From: Cytobacillus sp. FSL H8-0458
GTDB lineage: Bacteria; Bacillota; Bacilli; Bacillales; Cytobacillaceae
NCBI RefSeq assembly: GCF_038002165.1
Contig: NZ_JBBOBR010000001.1
Span: forward strand, 1,612,001 to 1,676,000
DNA: 64,000 bases
Reading direction: 5' to 3'
The notes beneath the pieces are model-generated. The model was not told the DNA's origin, ran no database searches, and saw nothing but the letters and a program-made list of their open reading frames with translations. The position numbers and the translations under genes are program-made. Position 1 is the first letter of the stretch. Each line of letters begins with the position of its first letter. Below are positions 1 to 9,357 of the stretch, in pieces.

Positions 1-1
1 C

Positions 2-604
2 ATTACAGAAACAGATCATACCCGAGAATTAACGATCATCAGCAATAATTTAGGGGAAGCAGGCAAAGGCTTAGGAAAACTATTAATCTCTAATCATGTT
101 AAAAAAGCAGTTGGTTCGTATTTTACATCGAATCGCGATGCGGTAAAAGCATGGAAAAACGGCGAACTGGAGATTGAACTCATTCCTCAGGGTACTCTTG
201 CTGAGGCGATTCGCGCAGGAGGTGCCGGAATTGCAGGTTTTTATACCAAAACGGCTGTCGGTACCAAGCTGGCAGATGGGAAAGAAGAACGCACTTTTGA
301 TGGGGAAAGGTATATCTTCATAAGAGGCTTAAAAGCAAATGTGGCTCTTATAAAAGCTGAAAAAGCGGATACACTTGGAAATCTCATTTATTCAAAAACA
401 GCCCGGAATTTTAATCCGATGATGGCAACGGCTGCCAAACTGGTTATTGCCGAGGTGGATGAGATAGTTGAAGCAGGTACTCTTGATCCTGAAAAGATAG
501 TTACCCCGCATTCCTTTGTTGATATGGTCGTAATAAATGATCGCTATGAAAAAATAGGGGGTGAGTATGTTGAGCGTTGCCGGCAAAAAACTGGATACAG
601 ATAA
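2..604 (+). CDS. CoA transferase subunit A (5' end cut by window edge)
   Basis: The reading frame is open from the first bases, so the N-terminus lies outside the window. The visible part has the features of the alpha subunit of class I 3-oxoacid CoA transferases: the GxxGA[GI]xGF stretch (residues GGAGIAGFYTKTAVGT) and the conserved RxxxxNFNP segment near the C-terminus. These enzymes move CoA from succinyl-CoA or acetyl-CoA to a 3-oxoacid in the cytosol. The gene overlaps the start of the B-subunit gene, as expected for a stoichiometric heterodimer. It is the first visible gene of an acyl-CoA catabolic block. The exact acid (acetoacetate, oxoadipate or another) cannot be told. Confidence 0.9.
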   Translation: MTETDHTRELTIISNNLGEAGKGLGKLLISNHVKKAVGSYFTSNRDAVKAWKNGELEIELIPQGTLAEAIRAGGAGIAGFYTKTAVGTKLADGKEERTFDGERYIFIRGLKANVALIKAEKADTLGNLIYSKTARNFNPMMATAAKLVIAEVDEIVEAGTLDPEKIVTPHSFVDMVVINDRYEKIGGEYVERCRQKTGYR

Positions 605-1247
605 AGTGAGAATTGCAAAAAGAATTGCCATGGAGCTCCCGGAAGGCTCTGTTGTCAATCTCGGTGTAGGAATACCTACCTTAATACAAAACTATTTAAA
701 GCCTGAAAGCAAAGTGTATCTGCAATCAGAAAACGGGCTGCTGGGAATGGGCCCTACTCCACCTGAGGAAGAAATTGATATGGATTTGATAAGTGCCAGC
801 AAACATCCGATTTCATTGGGAATAGGCGCCTCCATTTTCTCAAGTTCTGACTCGTTTGTCATGATTCGCGGAGGCCATATTGATGTGGCTGTTTTAGGTG
901 CACTTCAAGTAAGCGGATCAGGAGAAATAGCGAACTGGGCAGTCCCTGGTCAGGATATTTTGGGAGTTGGCGGTGCTATGGACTTAGTGGCGAGTGCTAA
1001 AAAGATTATTATAGCCATCACCCATGTAACTAAAGATCATCTTCCGAAAATTGTTAAATCCCTAACTTACCCTGCAAGCGGGATACGAAAAGCGGAAATG
1101 ATCGTGACAGAAAAAGCAGTATTCAAAATAACCAATGGACAATTATATCTCGAAGAAATATCTGAGTCCAGCTCTATTGATGAAATTAGAAATTTGACAG
1201 ATGCCGCATTTATCATTTCAGAAAATCTGAAGAAAATGCCTGTTTAA
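567..1247 (+). CDS. CoA transferase subunit B
   Basis: About 226 residues, the usual size for a class I CoA transferase beta subunit. It carries the family active-site glutamate region SENGLLGMGP near residue 55, the GGHIDVAVLGALQV core motif and the WAVPGQ motif. It overlaps the A-subunit gene by about 38 bases. A GTG at 561 lies inside the Shine-Dalgarno-like run AGGGGGTGA, so I prefer the ATG at 567, about 5 bases after that run. Together with subunit A it would activate a 3-oxoacid as its CoA ester, to be cleaved by the thiolase encoded downstream. Confidence 0.92.
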   Translation: MLSVAGKKLDTDKVRIAKRIAMELPEGSVVNLGVGIPTLIQNYLKPESKVYLQSENGLLGMGPTPPEEEIDMDLISASKHPISLGIGASIFSSSDSFVMIRGGHIDVAVLGALQVSGSGEIANWAVPGQDILGVGGAMDLVASAKKIIIAITHVTKDHLPKIVKSLTYPASGIRKAEMIVTEKAVFKITNGQLYLEEISESSSIDEIRNLTDAAFIISENLKKMPV

Positions 1248-1263
1248 TAGAAAGGTGTTAAAT

Positions 1264-2040
1264 ATGGATTTTAATAATATTTTAGTCCGTGCTGAAGAAG
1301 GTATTGGTTTTATCATTATTAATCGTCCGGAATTGAGAAACGCCTTAAATATTGATACTCTCCTGGAAATAGAAACAGCACTGGATAAAATGAGAGACGA
1401 TGAAGATATCCGCGTCATCATTTTTTCAGGTGCAGGTGAAAAATCCTTTGCCGCTGGTGCAGACATAAGCCAGCTAAGCAAAAGGACCATGATCGATGCT
1501 CTTAAGCCAAATATGACTGCAACTTACCGGAAAATTGAGGACTATGAAAAGCCGACCATAGCTGCAATAAATGGATATGCTTTAGGAGGGGGATTGGAGC
1601 TTGCACTAGCCTGTGATATCCGTGTAGCTTCATTAAATGCTAAGGTTGGCCTTCCTGAAGTGGGATTAGGAATTATGCCTGGGGCAGGCGGAACTCAGCG
1701 CCTGTCCAGAATTATTGGAAAAGGCAAAGCAATGGAACTGATCTTAACTGGTGATGTCATTACTGCTGCAGAAGCGGAAAGATTGAATATGATCAGCAAA
1801 GCCGTTCCGCAGGAGGAGCTGATAGAAACGGCAAAAGGATATGCCCGAAGAATTAGTGTAAAAGGACCCCTCGCTTTAAGAATGGCGAAGGCAGCCGTTA
1901 ATCGCGGAGCAGACATGGAAATGGAAACGGCGCTTTATTTGGAAAAGCTTGCCCAGACTATCTTAATCGGCTCGGAAGATAAATTGGAAGGAACACAAGC
2001 CTTTTTGGAGAAAAGAACACCACAATTTAAAGGTAAATAA
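1264..2040 (+). CDS. Enoyl-CoA hydratase/isomerase (crotonase family)
   Basis: 258 residues, typical for crotonases. Visible motifs are the oxyanion-hole segments AAGADISQL (about 62-70) and NGYALGGGLELALACDIR (about 102-119), and the catalytic-glutamate segment GLPEVGLGIMPGAGGTQRL. The reaction would be hydration of a short 2-enoyl-CoA. I chose the ATG at 1264 because AAAGGTG sits 6 bases upstream; the GTG at 1255 lies within that ribosome site. It is 16 bases after the CoA transferase and in the same operon. No 3-hydroxyacyl-CoA dehydrogenase gene is visible, so that step must be encoded elsewhere or upstream of the window. Confidence 0.92.
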   Translation: MDFNNILVRAEEGIGFIIINRPELRNALNIDTLLEIETALDKMRDDEDIRVIIFSGAGEKSFAAGADISQLSKRTMIDALKPNMTATYRKIEDYEKPTIAAINGYALGGGLELALACDIRVASLNAKVGLPEVGLGIMPGAGGTQRLSRIIGKGKAMELILTGDVITAAEAERLNMISKAVPQEELIETAKGYARRISVKGPLALRMAKAAVNRGADMEMETALYLEKLAQTILIGSEDKLEGTQAFLEKRTPQFKGK

Positions 2041-2068
2041 CCAATCCAACAATTAGGGGGAAAAAGTG

Positions 2069-3241
2069 ATGGATTTTACATTTTCAGAGGACATTCAGCT
2101 TCTAAAAAAAGCAGTTGGAGACTATGTGCAGGGAGAAGTAGAGCGGGTGGCGATGGAAATTGAGGAGAATGATGAAATCCCAAGCCATATCGTTGAGAGT
2201 TCCAAGGAAATGGGACTATTCGGATTAAGTATACCAGAGGAATATGGCGGCTTGGGTCTAAACTGGGTTGGGAAATGTGCTATTTATGAAGAACTGGGAA
2301 AAACCCATAATGGATACACAACGTTAATCGGCGCCCATACTGGCATCGGTACGGCGGGAATTGTCGAGCTGGGAACAAAGGAACAAAAGGAAAAATATCT
2401 TCCTAAAATGGCAAGCGGTGAATGGATTGGCGCATTTGCGCTGACGGAGCCGAGTGCAGGTTCTAATGCCTCGAATCTGAAGACGAAGGCAGAGAAAAAG
2501 GGAGATAAATATATATTAAATGGATCCAAACATTATATTACGAATGCGGTCTGCGGAAATGTTTTTACGGTGATGGCTGTCACCGATCCGAGTAAAGGGG
2601 CAAAAGGAATCACTTCATTTATTGTGGAAAAAGACTTTCCTGGATTTATCGTTGGTGCAGTAGAGCGGAAAATGGGCCTTCGCGGTTCCCATTCAGCTGA
2701 ACTTTTCTTTGAAAATTGCGAGGTGCCTGCAGAAAATGTTCTTGGAGAAGAAGGCAGAGGATATGTGAACGCATTGAAAATTCTCGCAAATGGCAGAGCC
2801 GGGCTTGCAGCCAGAAATCTGGGTTCATGTGAAAAGCTGCTTGAACTCAGCATGAGCTATGCTATGCAGCGGGAACAGTTTGGCAAACCGATTTTTGAAC
2901 AGCAAGCTGTTCAGCACATGCTTTCTGATATGGCATTGGAAATTGAAGTGCTCCGTTCCATGACTTATCGGGTAGCCTGGATGGCTGACCAGGGAAAGAG
3001 GGTAGTCAAAGAAGCAGCCATGGCAAAGTTATATGGATCTGAGGTATATAATCGCGTGGCTGATTTAGCTGTCCAAATACACGGCGGCATCGGGTATATG
3101 AAGGATTATCCAATTGAACGCTTTTACCGGGACGCGAGAATTACGAAAATTTATGAAGGTACCAGCCAAATTCAAAAAAACATTATTGCCAGCGAACTGA
3201 ACCGGGAATTTCATAAAAAATTGCCTGTGAACAGTCGATAA
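2069..3241 (+). CDS. Acyl-CoA dehydrogenase
   Basis: 390 residues with the full acyl-CoA dehydrogenase layout: helical N-terminal domain, central beta domain with the FAD and substrate signature ([12 protein letters not shown] and a second signature around [20 protein letters not shown]), and the C-terminal helical domain. The catalytic base is visible as the Glu of IYEGTSQIQ, in the position used by short and medium-chain enzymes (not isovaleryl or long-chain types). It would oxidise a short acyl-CoA and pass electrons to ETF. The ATG at 2069 follows AGGGGG by 8 bases. Glutaryl-CoA dehydrogenase activity cannot be excluded. Confidence 0.93.
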   Translation: MDFTFSEDIQLLKKAVGDYVQGEVERVAMEIEENDEIPSHIVESSKEMGLFGLSIPEEYGGLGLNWVGKCAIYEELGKTHNGYTTLIGAHTGIGTAGIVELGTKEQKEKYLPKMASGEWIGAFALTEPSAGSNASNLKTKAEKKGDKYILNGSKHYITNAVCGNVFTVMAVTDPSKGAKGITSFIVEKDFPGFIVGAVERKMGLRGSHSAELFFENCEVPAENVLGEEGRGYVNALKILANGRAGLAARNLGSCEKLLELSMSYAMQREQFGKPIFEQQAVQHMLSDMALEIEVLRSMTYRVAWMADQGKRVVKEAAMAKLYGSEVYNRVADLAVQIHGGIGYMKDYPIERFYRDARITKIYEGTSQIQKNIIASELNREFHKKLPVNSR

Positions 3242-3285
3242 ATAATTTTCATATAAATTACACCACATCTATCAAGGGGGAAACC

Positions 3286-4479
3286 ATGAGAAACGCAGTT
3301 ATAATTGATGGTGTTCGAACTGCCATTGGACGGATGGGCGGTACACTCAAGGATATAGAGGTTGATTTTCTTTCAGAAAAAGTAATGAGAGGAGCGCTTG
3401 AAAGAAGCCGGCTGGAAGGGTCAGAAGTGAATGAAGTGGTTTGGGGCCATGCGAAACAAAGTTCAGATGTCCCCAATTTAGCCAGGCTGGCAGCTTTAAG
3501 AGCCGGCCTTCCTGTCGAGGTGCCGGGATACACCGTTCACCGCCAGTGCGGATCAGGATTGCAGGCGATCAATAACGCAGCACAGCAGATTCAGTGCGGA
3601 TTATCAGACATTGTGCTTGCCGGCGGCGGGGAAAGTATGAGTACGGCTCCCTATTATCTAAGAAATGCAAGATATGGATATGGTGCAGGAAATGCAGAAA
3701 TTGTGGACCCGAATACAGAAAGCCAGCCAAGGGCACAGCCGATTGAAGTATACGGTAACCTGACAATGGGACTGACAGCTGAGAACCTCGCTGAAAAATA
3801 TCATATCAGCAGAGAAGAACAGGATGAATTTGCTCTTGAAAGCCAGCAAAAAGCTGCTGCCGCTATTCAGCAGGGGACGTTTAAAGAGGAAATCATTCCA
3901 TATGAAGTGAAAATGAAAAAAGAAAAGATTGTTTTTGATACAGATGAGCATCCACGCTTAACGAGTCTTGAAAAGCTTGCTTCTTTAAAGGCTGTGTTTA
4001 AGCAAGGCGGCACTGTTACAGCAGGAAATGCGAGCGGACGCAATGATGGAGCTGCAGCATTGGTGATGATGGCTGAGGAAGAAGCCTTTAGCAGAGGCCT
4101 TAGACCTCGCCTGAAGATTATTGCACAAGCAGCTGCCGGGGTATCACCGGAAATTATGGGTATTGGCCCAGTCCCGGCTGTCATGAAGGCGCTTAAGCTG
4201 GCAGGGCTGACTCTTGATGATATTGACCTGATAGAGCTGAATGAAGCCTTTGCTGCTCAAGCACTGGCTGTTGTCAAAGAGCTGAATATAGACAGAAGTA
4301 AATTAAATGTTAATGGCGGTGCTATTGCTTTAGGGCATCCAATTGGAGGAACCGGAGCCATCTTGACTGTCAAAATCATGAATGAGCTTGAAAGAAGAGG
4401 CGGCCGCTATGGTTTAATCACCGCTTGTATTGGCGGCGGTCAGGGTATCGCAACGATCGTTGAAAATCTGCGAGTATAA
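3286..4479 (+). CDS. Thiolase family protein (acetyl-CoA C-acetyltransferase)
   Basis: 397 residues, full length for a biosynthetic or degradative thiolase. All three catalytic elements are present: nucleophilic Cys in HRQCGSGLQA (about residue 88), His in NGGAIALGHPIGGTGA and the second Cys in CIGGGQG near the C-terminus. It would cleave a 3-oxoacyl-CoA to acetyl-CoA plus a shortened acyl-CoA, or run the reverse condensation. AAGGGGG sits 6 bases upstream of the ATG. Its place at the end of the acyl-CoA genes suggests a degradative role in this operon. A second thiolase of the window (about 41 kb) belongs to a different, BirA-type operon. Confidence 0.93.
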   Translation: MRNAVIIDGVRTAIGRMGGTLKDIEVDFLSEKVMRGALERSRLEGSEVNEVVWGHAKQSSDVPNLARLAALRAGLPVEVPGYTVHRQCGSGLQAINNAAQQIQCGLSDIVLAGGGESMSTAPYYLRNARYGYGAGNAEIVDPNTESQPRAQPIEVYGNLTMGLTAENLAEKYHISREEQDEFALESQQKAAAAIQQGTFKEEIIPYEVKMKKEKIVFDTDEHPRLTSLEKLASLKAVFKQGGTVTAGNASGRNDGAAALVMMAEEEAFSRGLRPRLKIIAQAAAGVSPEIMGIGPVPAVMKALKLAGLTLDDIDLIELNEAFAAQALAVVKELNIDRSKLNVNGGAIALGHPIGGTGAILTVKIMNELERRGGRYGLITACIGGGQGIATIVENLRV

Positions 4480-4499
4480 AGTGCTGGAGGGAATATTAC

Positions 4500-5495
4500 A
4501 TGCGTATACCGCGAGTTTTGCAAATACTTCCAATGTATCATTCAGAAGGAGAAAAGCTTCTGCGTGAAGGTGCAGAAGTGATTCAAACAGACAATTACAG
4601 CCCAGACCATTTATGCGAGATGGTGAAGGGAGCAGACGGCATTGTTTTGAGAGCACCTGCTCGAATTACTAAAGAAGTGATTGATGCAAATCCTCACTTG
4701 AAAGTCATTTCCGGTGCAGGAGTCGGGCTTGATAATATTGATGTGGAATATGCAACACAGAAGGGGATTCCCGTCCTGCATGCACCGTCTGTCAATAAAG
4801 TATCAACAGCTGAACATGCAGTCATGCTTGTAATGGCACTGGCTAAGTCTGTTATTCCGCTGCACGACAAGATGAGAAAGGGAGATTATAATTCGCGAAA
4901 TTATCTTATTCCTCATGAGCTGAAGGGCAAAAAAGCTGGCCTGATTGGTTTTGGAAACATTGCTCAAGAAACGGCTAAACGGTTAAAACTTGGCTTTGAA
5001 ATGGATGTAACTGCCTGGGTGAGGGAGTATCATCCAGAAAAACACGGCTTAGCTGAGGAAATCGGCATTAAAATTAATACAGACTTGGAAGAAGTATTCC
5101 GGGAATCGGATTTTATATCTCTGCATATTCCCTTAAATGATTCAACTAGATATTCAATTGATCACAAGCTGTTCTCTATCATGAAGCCATCCGCGTATTT
5201 AATCAATACAGCCCGGGGAGCGGTTGTAAATCAAGATGATTTATATGAGGCATTAAGAGACGGGAAAATTGCAGGAGCTGGATTGGATGTATTTGATCCG
5301 GAGCCGCCAGCCCGGGATCTTCCGCTGCTTTCATTGCCTAATGTGGTTCTAACACCCCATGTAGGCGGTACAACGGCTGAATGTAATTTCATTACGTCCA
5401 CTACCGTTGCTAAAAATGTAATTAATGTACTTAATGGAAAAAGACCTGAATTTCTTGCAAATCCTGAAGTTTTAAATTCAAAAATAATAGAATAG
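4500..5495 (+). CDS. D-isomer specific 2-hydroxyacid dehydrogenase
   Basis: 331 residues with both D-2-hydroxyacid dehydrogenase signatures: the NAD-binding GLIGFGNIAQETAKRL (about 140-155) and the segment LINTARGAVVNQDDL, plus catalytic Arg in INTARG, Glu in FDPEPP and His in LTPHVGGTT. It would interconvert a 2-oxoacid and a D-2-hydroxyacid with NAD(P)H. It starts 20 bases after the thiolase stop, behind GGAGGG, in the same operon. SerA-like and CtBP-like enzymes share this fold. It lacks the C-terminal ACT domain of long SerA enzymes, so serine synthesis is unlikely. Confidence 0.88.
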   Translation: MRIPRVLQILPMYHSEGEKLLREGAEVIQTDNYSPDHLCEMVKGADGIVLRAPARITKEVIDANPHLKVISGAGVGLDNIDVEYATQKGIPVLHAPSVNKVSTAEHAVMLVMALAKSVIPLHDKMRKGDYNSRNYLIPHELKGKKAGLIGFGNIAQETAKRLKLGFEMDVTAWVREYHPEKHGLAEEIGIKINTDLEEVFRESDFISLHIPLNDSTRYSIDHKLFSIMKPSAYLINTARGAVVNQDDLYEALRDGKIAGAGLDVFDPEPPARDLPLLSLPNVVLTPHVGGTTAECNFITSTTVAKNVINVLNGKRPEFLANPEVLNSKIIE

Positions 5496-5505
5496 GAGCT
5501 CAAGT

Positions 5506-6585
5506 ATGGATCATTATTCAATCGCCCTGATTCCTGGTGACGGCATTGGAGTGGATGTTGTTCGGGAAGGGAAGAAAGTATTAGATGCCATATGTGATCT
5601 TCATGGCGGATTCTCCTTAACTTACAAAGAGTTTGATTGGAGCTGTGAATATTACGCTAAGCATGGCAAGATGATGCCGGACGACGGTCTGGAACAATTG
5701 AAAGACTTCGATTCTATTTTTCTGGGGGCGGTTGGATATCCGGGAGTGCCCGACCATGTATCGCTTTGGGGCTTATTGCTGCCAATCAGGCGTCAATTCG
5801 AACAATATATCAACCTGCGTCCGGTGAAGCTTTTAAAGGGCCTGGATTCTCCATTAGCGGGAAAAACATCTGAACAGCTCGATTTCATTGTCATTAGAGA
5901 AAATAATGAAGGAGAGTATTCTAGCATCGGAGGCAGAATGTACGAAGGAACAGATCTTGATATGGCTATGCAAACCAGTGTGTTTACGCGAAAGGGAGTA
6001 GAAAGGGTTCTAAGATACGCGTTTGATCTTGCCAAAAAGCAAGGGAAAAAGAAGCATGTAACTGCAGCTACAAAGTCGAACGGCATTAACCATACGATGC
6101 CATTTTGGGACGAATATGTTGAACGGATTAATCAGGAGTATCCGCAAGTGACAAGCAATACAGTTCATATTGATGCCTTAGCAGCCTTTTTTGTCAGCAA
6201 GCCAGAGACGATGGATGTTGTTGTAGCTTCCAATTTATTTGGTGATATTCTAACAGACCTGGGTGCAGCCATCGTGGGAGGCTTGGGGATTGCACCTTCT
6301 GCCAATATCAATCCTGAAAAGAAATATCCATCCATGTTTGAACCTGTTCATGGCTCGGCACCGGATATAGCCGGTAAAGGTATAGCAAATCCCCTTGCAT
6401 CTATCTGGTGTACAAGTATGATGCTTGATCACTTGGGGCAGGCAGAATCAGCAAAAGCCATCATTGATGCCATGGAAGAAGTACTGCAGGAGAAGGAAGT
6501 GCTGACTCCGGACCTAGGGGGTAAATCGACGACAGAGCAAGTTGGCGATTACATCTGCAAGAAATTGAAAGAGCGTCTAAGTTAG
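5506..6585 (+). CDS. Tartrate/D-malate dehydrogenase (decarboxylating), IPMDH family
   Basis: 359 residues of the isopropylmalate/isocitrate/tartrate dehydrogenase family. The N-terminus IALIPGDGIG, the segment RENNEGEYSSIGGRMYEGT and the C-terminal FEPVHGSAPDIAGKGIANP are diagnostic. The pattern DHVSLWGLLLPIRR and lack of leucine-pathway features put it with tartrate dehydrogenase (YcsA/TtuC-like) rather than LeuB. Such enzymes oxidise tartrate, D-malate or related 2-hydroxyacids with NAD and Mn or Mg. It starts 10 bases after the previous gene and ends the operon before a strong hairpin terminator. Confidence 0.88.
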   Translation: MDHYSIALIPGDGIGVDVVREGKKVLDAICDLHGGFSLTYKEFDWSCEYYAKHGKMMPDDGLEQLKDFDSIFLGAVGYPGVPDHVSLWGLLLPIRRQFEQYINLRPVKLLKGLDSPLAGKTSEQLDFIVIRENNEGEYSSIGGRMYEGTDLDMAMQTSVFTRKGVERVLRYAFDLAKKQGKKKHVTAATKSNGINHTMPFWDEYVERINQEYPQVTSNTVHIDALAAFFVSKPETMDVVVASNLFGDILTDLGAAIVGGLGIAPSANINPEKKYPSMFEPVHGSAPDIAGKGIANPLASIWCTSMMLDHLGQAESAKAIIDAMEEVLQEKEVLTPDLGGKSTTEQVGDYICKKLKERLS

Positions 6586-6625
6586 TCGTGCGCAAGGTGT
6601 TAAAAAGTTAATGACAGGGAAAGAA

Positions 6626-6657
6626 AAAAAGCGGCAAATTTTATTTGCTGCTTTTTA
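6626..6657. terminator. Bidirectional rho-independent terminator
   Basis: A perfect stem (AAAAAGCGGCAAAT with ATTTGCTGCTTTTT, one G-U pair) has A-rich and T-rich flanks on both sides. It lies between the convergent tartrate-dehydrogenase-like gene and the CdaR-like regulator and can end both transcripts. Confidence 0.85.
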
Positions 6658-6671
6658 ATATTATTGTGAAT

Positions 6672-7952
6672 TTATCTGGTAGAAAGGGAAGAACCTTGAG
6701 TAAGTTCCGCTGCCAGTGTGTCTTTTGTTACCTGCAGCTCTGGATCAGGTACGCCTGAATTTTTAATCGCGAAAAATAACATCATACAGTGATCAAACCT
6801 TGAAATATCCAAACAGGTAAGTTCATTTATTTTTTCCATGCGGTATACAAGTGAGTTCCGATGGAGAAACAGCATACGTGCCGTTTCGCTCATATTCATG
6901 CTGCATTTGCAATAAGCCAGGAAGGTTTGGGCAAGGATTGGAAAATTCACATGATTAATGAAATCCTCCAATTTTTCTCGTAATCGCTCATTTACATATT
7001 GATTTAAGCCGTTTCCTAACAGTTCAAAAATAATGTTCCAATCATTATAGTAGAAAATTTTTGGAGAGCGGTTTGATTGTTTTCCAGCTGTTAATGCCTG
7101 TAAAGCTGCCTGGTAGGAAACTTTTATTCCAAGTGCTCCTTTTTCTGAGCTGCCAATGGAGATGCTCGCTGTACAATTATTTTCGTTTTCTAAATATCTC
7201 AGTAATCTTTGTATCTTATGTTCCAGTCTTTTGATAAAAAGGTCATGAGATTCTTCCTTATTCACAACTTTAATCAGCAGAAATTGGTCAAGTGTCAGCG
7301 GAGAAAGAATATCTTCTTTACTATCCGCCAAATAGTAGCTTAGTATCTCAGAAAAATTATTTTGGAGGAAAGGCCAGGAATACTTATCGGAAATCTGTCC
7401 GTCTTTGGCTAAATGGCTGGCATTCAGGTCTATTTCGAATTGGATTAATAAGCAAATCCGATTATGATCAGACTCCAAATTATATCCAAGCATTTTGGCA
7501 TATCTTATGCTGTACTCCATATCCTCTTGCTTCTGAGAGTTTAAGAGATAACGGATTAAATTATCCAAGGTTTTTGATTCAATCGCATTCAATTCTTTTT
7601 TTAGGTACTCATGGCACATTAATTCCACATGGCTTTTTACCAGCTGTGCATATTTCCACACTTCAGCAGGCTCCCCTACAATCCCCAGAACTCCAATTGG
7701 TTCATGATTGATCATGATTGGCGCAGCTACACCCGGCAATACGTTATCGAGTTTTTTTGCTTCGTCTACCTCATAAGCAATGGTTGTTTTTCGCTCCACT
7801 ATCTCAAGAGAAGCCTGATGAAAGCTTCCTAATCGGCCGGTGTCGCTGGAACCAATGATAATGCCTTTATTGTCGCTGATGCTAATAGGGTATTCTATTA
7901 TATTGGAGGTGTTATCTACAATTAATTGCGAGATTTCTTTTAAAAAACTCAA
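6672..7952 (-). CDS. CdaR/PucR-type transcriptional regulator (first of two paralogues)
   Basis: 426 residues. The N-terminal 130 residues resemble the putative sugar-diacid recognition domain of CdaR (IVDNTSNIIEYPISISDNKG, IIIGSSD, PIGVLGIVGE). The C-terminus carries the PucR/CdaR helix-turn-helix (SMNMSETARMLFLHRNSLVYRMEKI). The TTG at 7952 is preferred: AAAGGGTGA lies 5 bases upstream, and from there the protein aligns residue by residue with its paralogue at 9358-10557 (LSFLKEISQ against MKILENIAQ). Longer upstream starts lack a ribosome site. It is convergent with the acyl-CoA operon and divergent from the FAD oxidoreductase, so either could be its target. The ligand is unknown. Confidence 0.88.
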   Translation of the reverse strand: MSFLKEISQLIVDNTSNIIEYPISISDNKGIIIGSSDTGRLGSFHQASLEIVERKTTIAYEVDEAKKLDNVLPGVAAPIMINHEPIGVLGIVGEPAEVWKYAQLVKSHVELMCHEYLKKELNAIESKTLDNLIRYLLNSQKQEDMEYSIRYAKMLGYNLESDHNRICLLIQFEIDLNASHLAKDGQISDKYSWPFLQNNFSEILSYYLADSKEDILSPLTLDQFLLIKVVNKEESHDLFIKRLEHKIQRLLRYLENENNCTASISIGSSEKGALGIKVSYQAALQALTAGKQSNRSPKIFYYNDWNIIFELLGNGLNQYVNERLREKLEDFINHVNFPILAQTFLAYCKCSMNMSETARMLFLHRNSLVYRMEKINELTCLDISRFDHCMMLFFAIKNSGVPDPELQVTKDTLAAELTQGSSLSTR

Positions 7953-8137
7953 ATGGATCACCCTTTTTCCGCTAATTATTAATAGATTCTTCTTCAATAA
8001 GTAAAAACCCTTGTGAAAATACACAATTAAAAATTTTCTAAATATTCTTTTTCCGTGTAATTTGCACATAGCATCCCAGACTTCTAATCAGTAACATTAT
8101 AACTATATAATGCTGGAAAGAAGGGAAGGGAAGCGAA

Positions 8138-9304
8138 TTGTCAAGCCATGCAGATATCATTATTATTGGCGGGGGAGTCATAGGTTCAAGCATTGCTTAT
8201 AATTTGTTAAACGATGGATTCACGGGGAAGATTGTGGTTTTTGAGAAAGATGGGCTTTATGAATTTGCTTCGACGCCAAGAAGTGCTGGAGGATTCAGGC
8301 AGCTGTATACTACCGTCATCAATATGCAGCTAAGCAAATACAGCCTTCAGATTTATAAAGACTTTTCAAAGGACATGTCCATTGAAGGGGAAGCGGCAGA
8401 GATTGATTTCAAGCAAAGGGGCTACTTATTTTTAGCCACTGAACAAATGATGTCCCGTTTTGAAAAACACTTAAAGCTTCAAAATCAAAATGGCATACAT
8501 TCACAGCTTCTAGAAGGGGAAAGTTTATTAAATATTATCCCAGAACTTAATATAGATGATATTGCCGGCGGCCTGTACTGCAGTGAAAGCGGCTATTTAG
8601 ATCCATATTCTGTCATGCTGGGCTATGTGAAATATGCCAAAAAGCTTGGTGCAGAATATATTTACGATGAAGTGGACAGTTTGATTACTGAAACAGGGAA
8701 AGTGAAGGGCATCAAACTTGCTGATGGGCGGGAATATTATGCTCCCGTGGTGGTGAATTGTGCAGGGGCCTGGGCATCCATATTGGGAAATAAAGCCGGA
8801 CTGCCGCTTCCTGTTGTCCCGCTTCCGAGACAAATTTTTCAATTTGATATTAAGGAGCCGCTTAAAAACTATCTCCCATTAACCATGGACCCGACAGGTG
8901 TTTATTTCCGGCATGAAGGGGAAAAATTTATATCCGGGTATGCGGAGGAAATTGAGCCTGGAATCAACTTTAAATGGAGAAGATCTGCTTTTGAAGAACA
9001 CATCTGGCCTGTGCTGGCAAACCGGATCAAGAACTTCGAGCATGCCAAGATCGAAAGAGGCTGGTCAGGACTGTATGATTTTAACACGGAAGACCATAAT
9101 GCCATTCTAGGTGAATACCCGGCAATGAAAGGCTACTATGTTGCTTTTGGCTTCAGCGGACATGGCATGCAGCAGGCTCCTGCAGTCGGAAAGTGCCTGT
9201 CTGAGCTGATTCGGACGGGAAATTACGAAACACTGGACTTATCTCCATTAAGAGTGGAACGTTTTGCAGAGAAAGACCTTATTATCGAAGATGCGATTTA
9301 TTAA
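8138..9304 (+). CDS. FAD-dependent amine/amino-acid oxidoreductase (DAO family)
   Basis: 388 residues. A dinucleotide-binding motif IIIIGGGVIGSSIAYNLL is at the N-terminus, followed by SAGGFRQ and a C-terminal FAD motif (GYYVAFGFSGHGMQQAPAVG). This matches DAO-fold enzymes of the sarcosine oxidase, glycine oxidase and D-amino-acid dehydrogenase type. It would oxidise a secondary or primary amine at the cytosolic face. The TTG start follows a purine-rich site (GAAGGGAAGGGAAG). The gene sits alone between the two CdaR-like regulators, which strongly suggests it is regulated by one of them. The substrate cannot be assigned; N-methyl amino acids are plausible. Confidence 0.82.
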   Translation: MSSHADIIIIGGGVIGSSIAYNLLNDGFTGKIVVFEKDGLYEFASTPRSAGGFRQLYTTVINMQLSKYSLQIYKDFSKDMSIEGEAAEIDFKQRGYLFLATEQMMSRFEKHLKLQNQNGIHSQLLEGESLLNIIPELNIDDIAGGLYCSESGYLDPYSVMLGYVKYAKKLGAEYIYDEVDSLITETGKVKGIKLADGREYYAPVVVNCAGAWASILGNKAGLPLPVVPLPRQIFQFDIKEPLKNYLPLTMDPTGVYFRHEGEKFISGYAEEIEPGINFKWRRSAFEEHIWPVLANRIKNFEHAKIERGWSGLYDFNTEDHNAILGEYPAMKGYYVAFGFSGHGMQQAPAVGKCLSELIRTGNYETLDLSPLRVERFAEKDLIIEDAIY

Positions 9305-9350
9305 TAACACACCTTCGTAGGAGCCAGGCTCTTACTGAAGGTGTTTTTTG
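9305..9350. terminator. Terminator between FAD oxidoreductase and second CdaR-like gene
   Basis: The inverted repeat CACACCTTC...GAAGGTG, with a nested GAGCC/GGCTC stem, is followed by TTTTTTG on the plus strand. It lies right after the FAD oxidoreductase stop and between convergent genes. Confidence 0.8.
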
Positions 9351-9357
9351 TACTGTC

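Noticed and set aside
7292-7832. Plus-strand open frames inside the CdaR-like gene
   Set aside because: They lie wholly antisense to a clear regulator gene and show no family motifs or ribosome sites.
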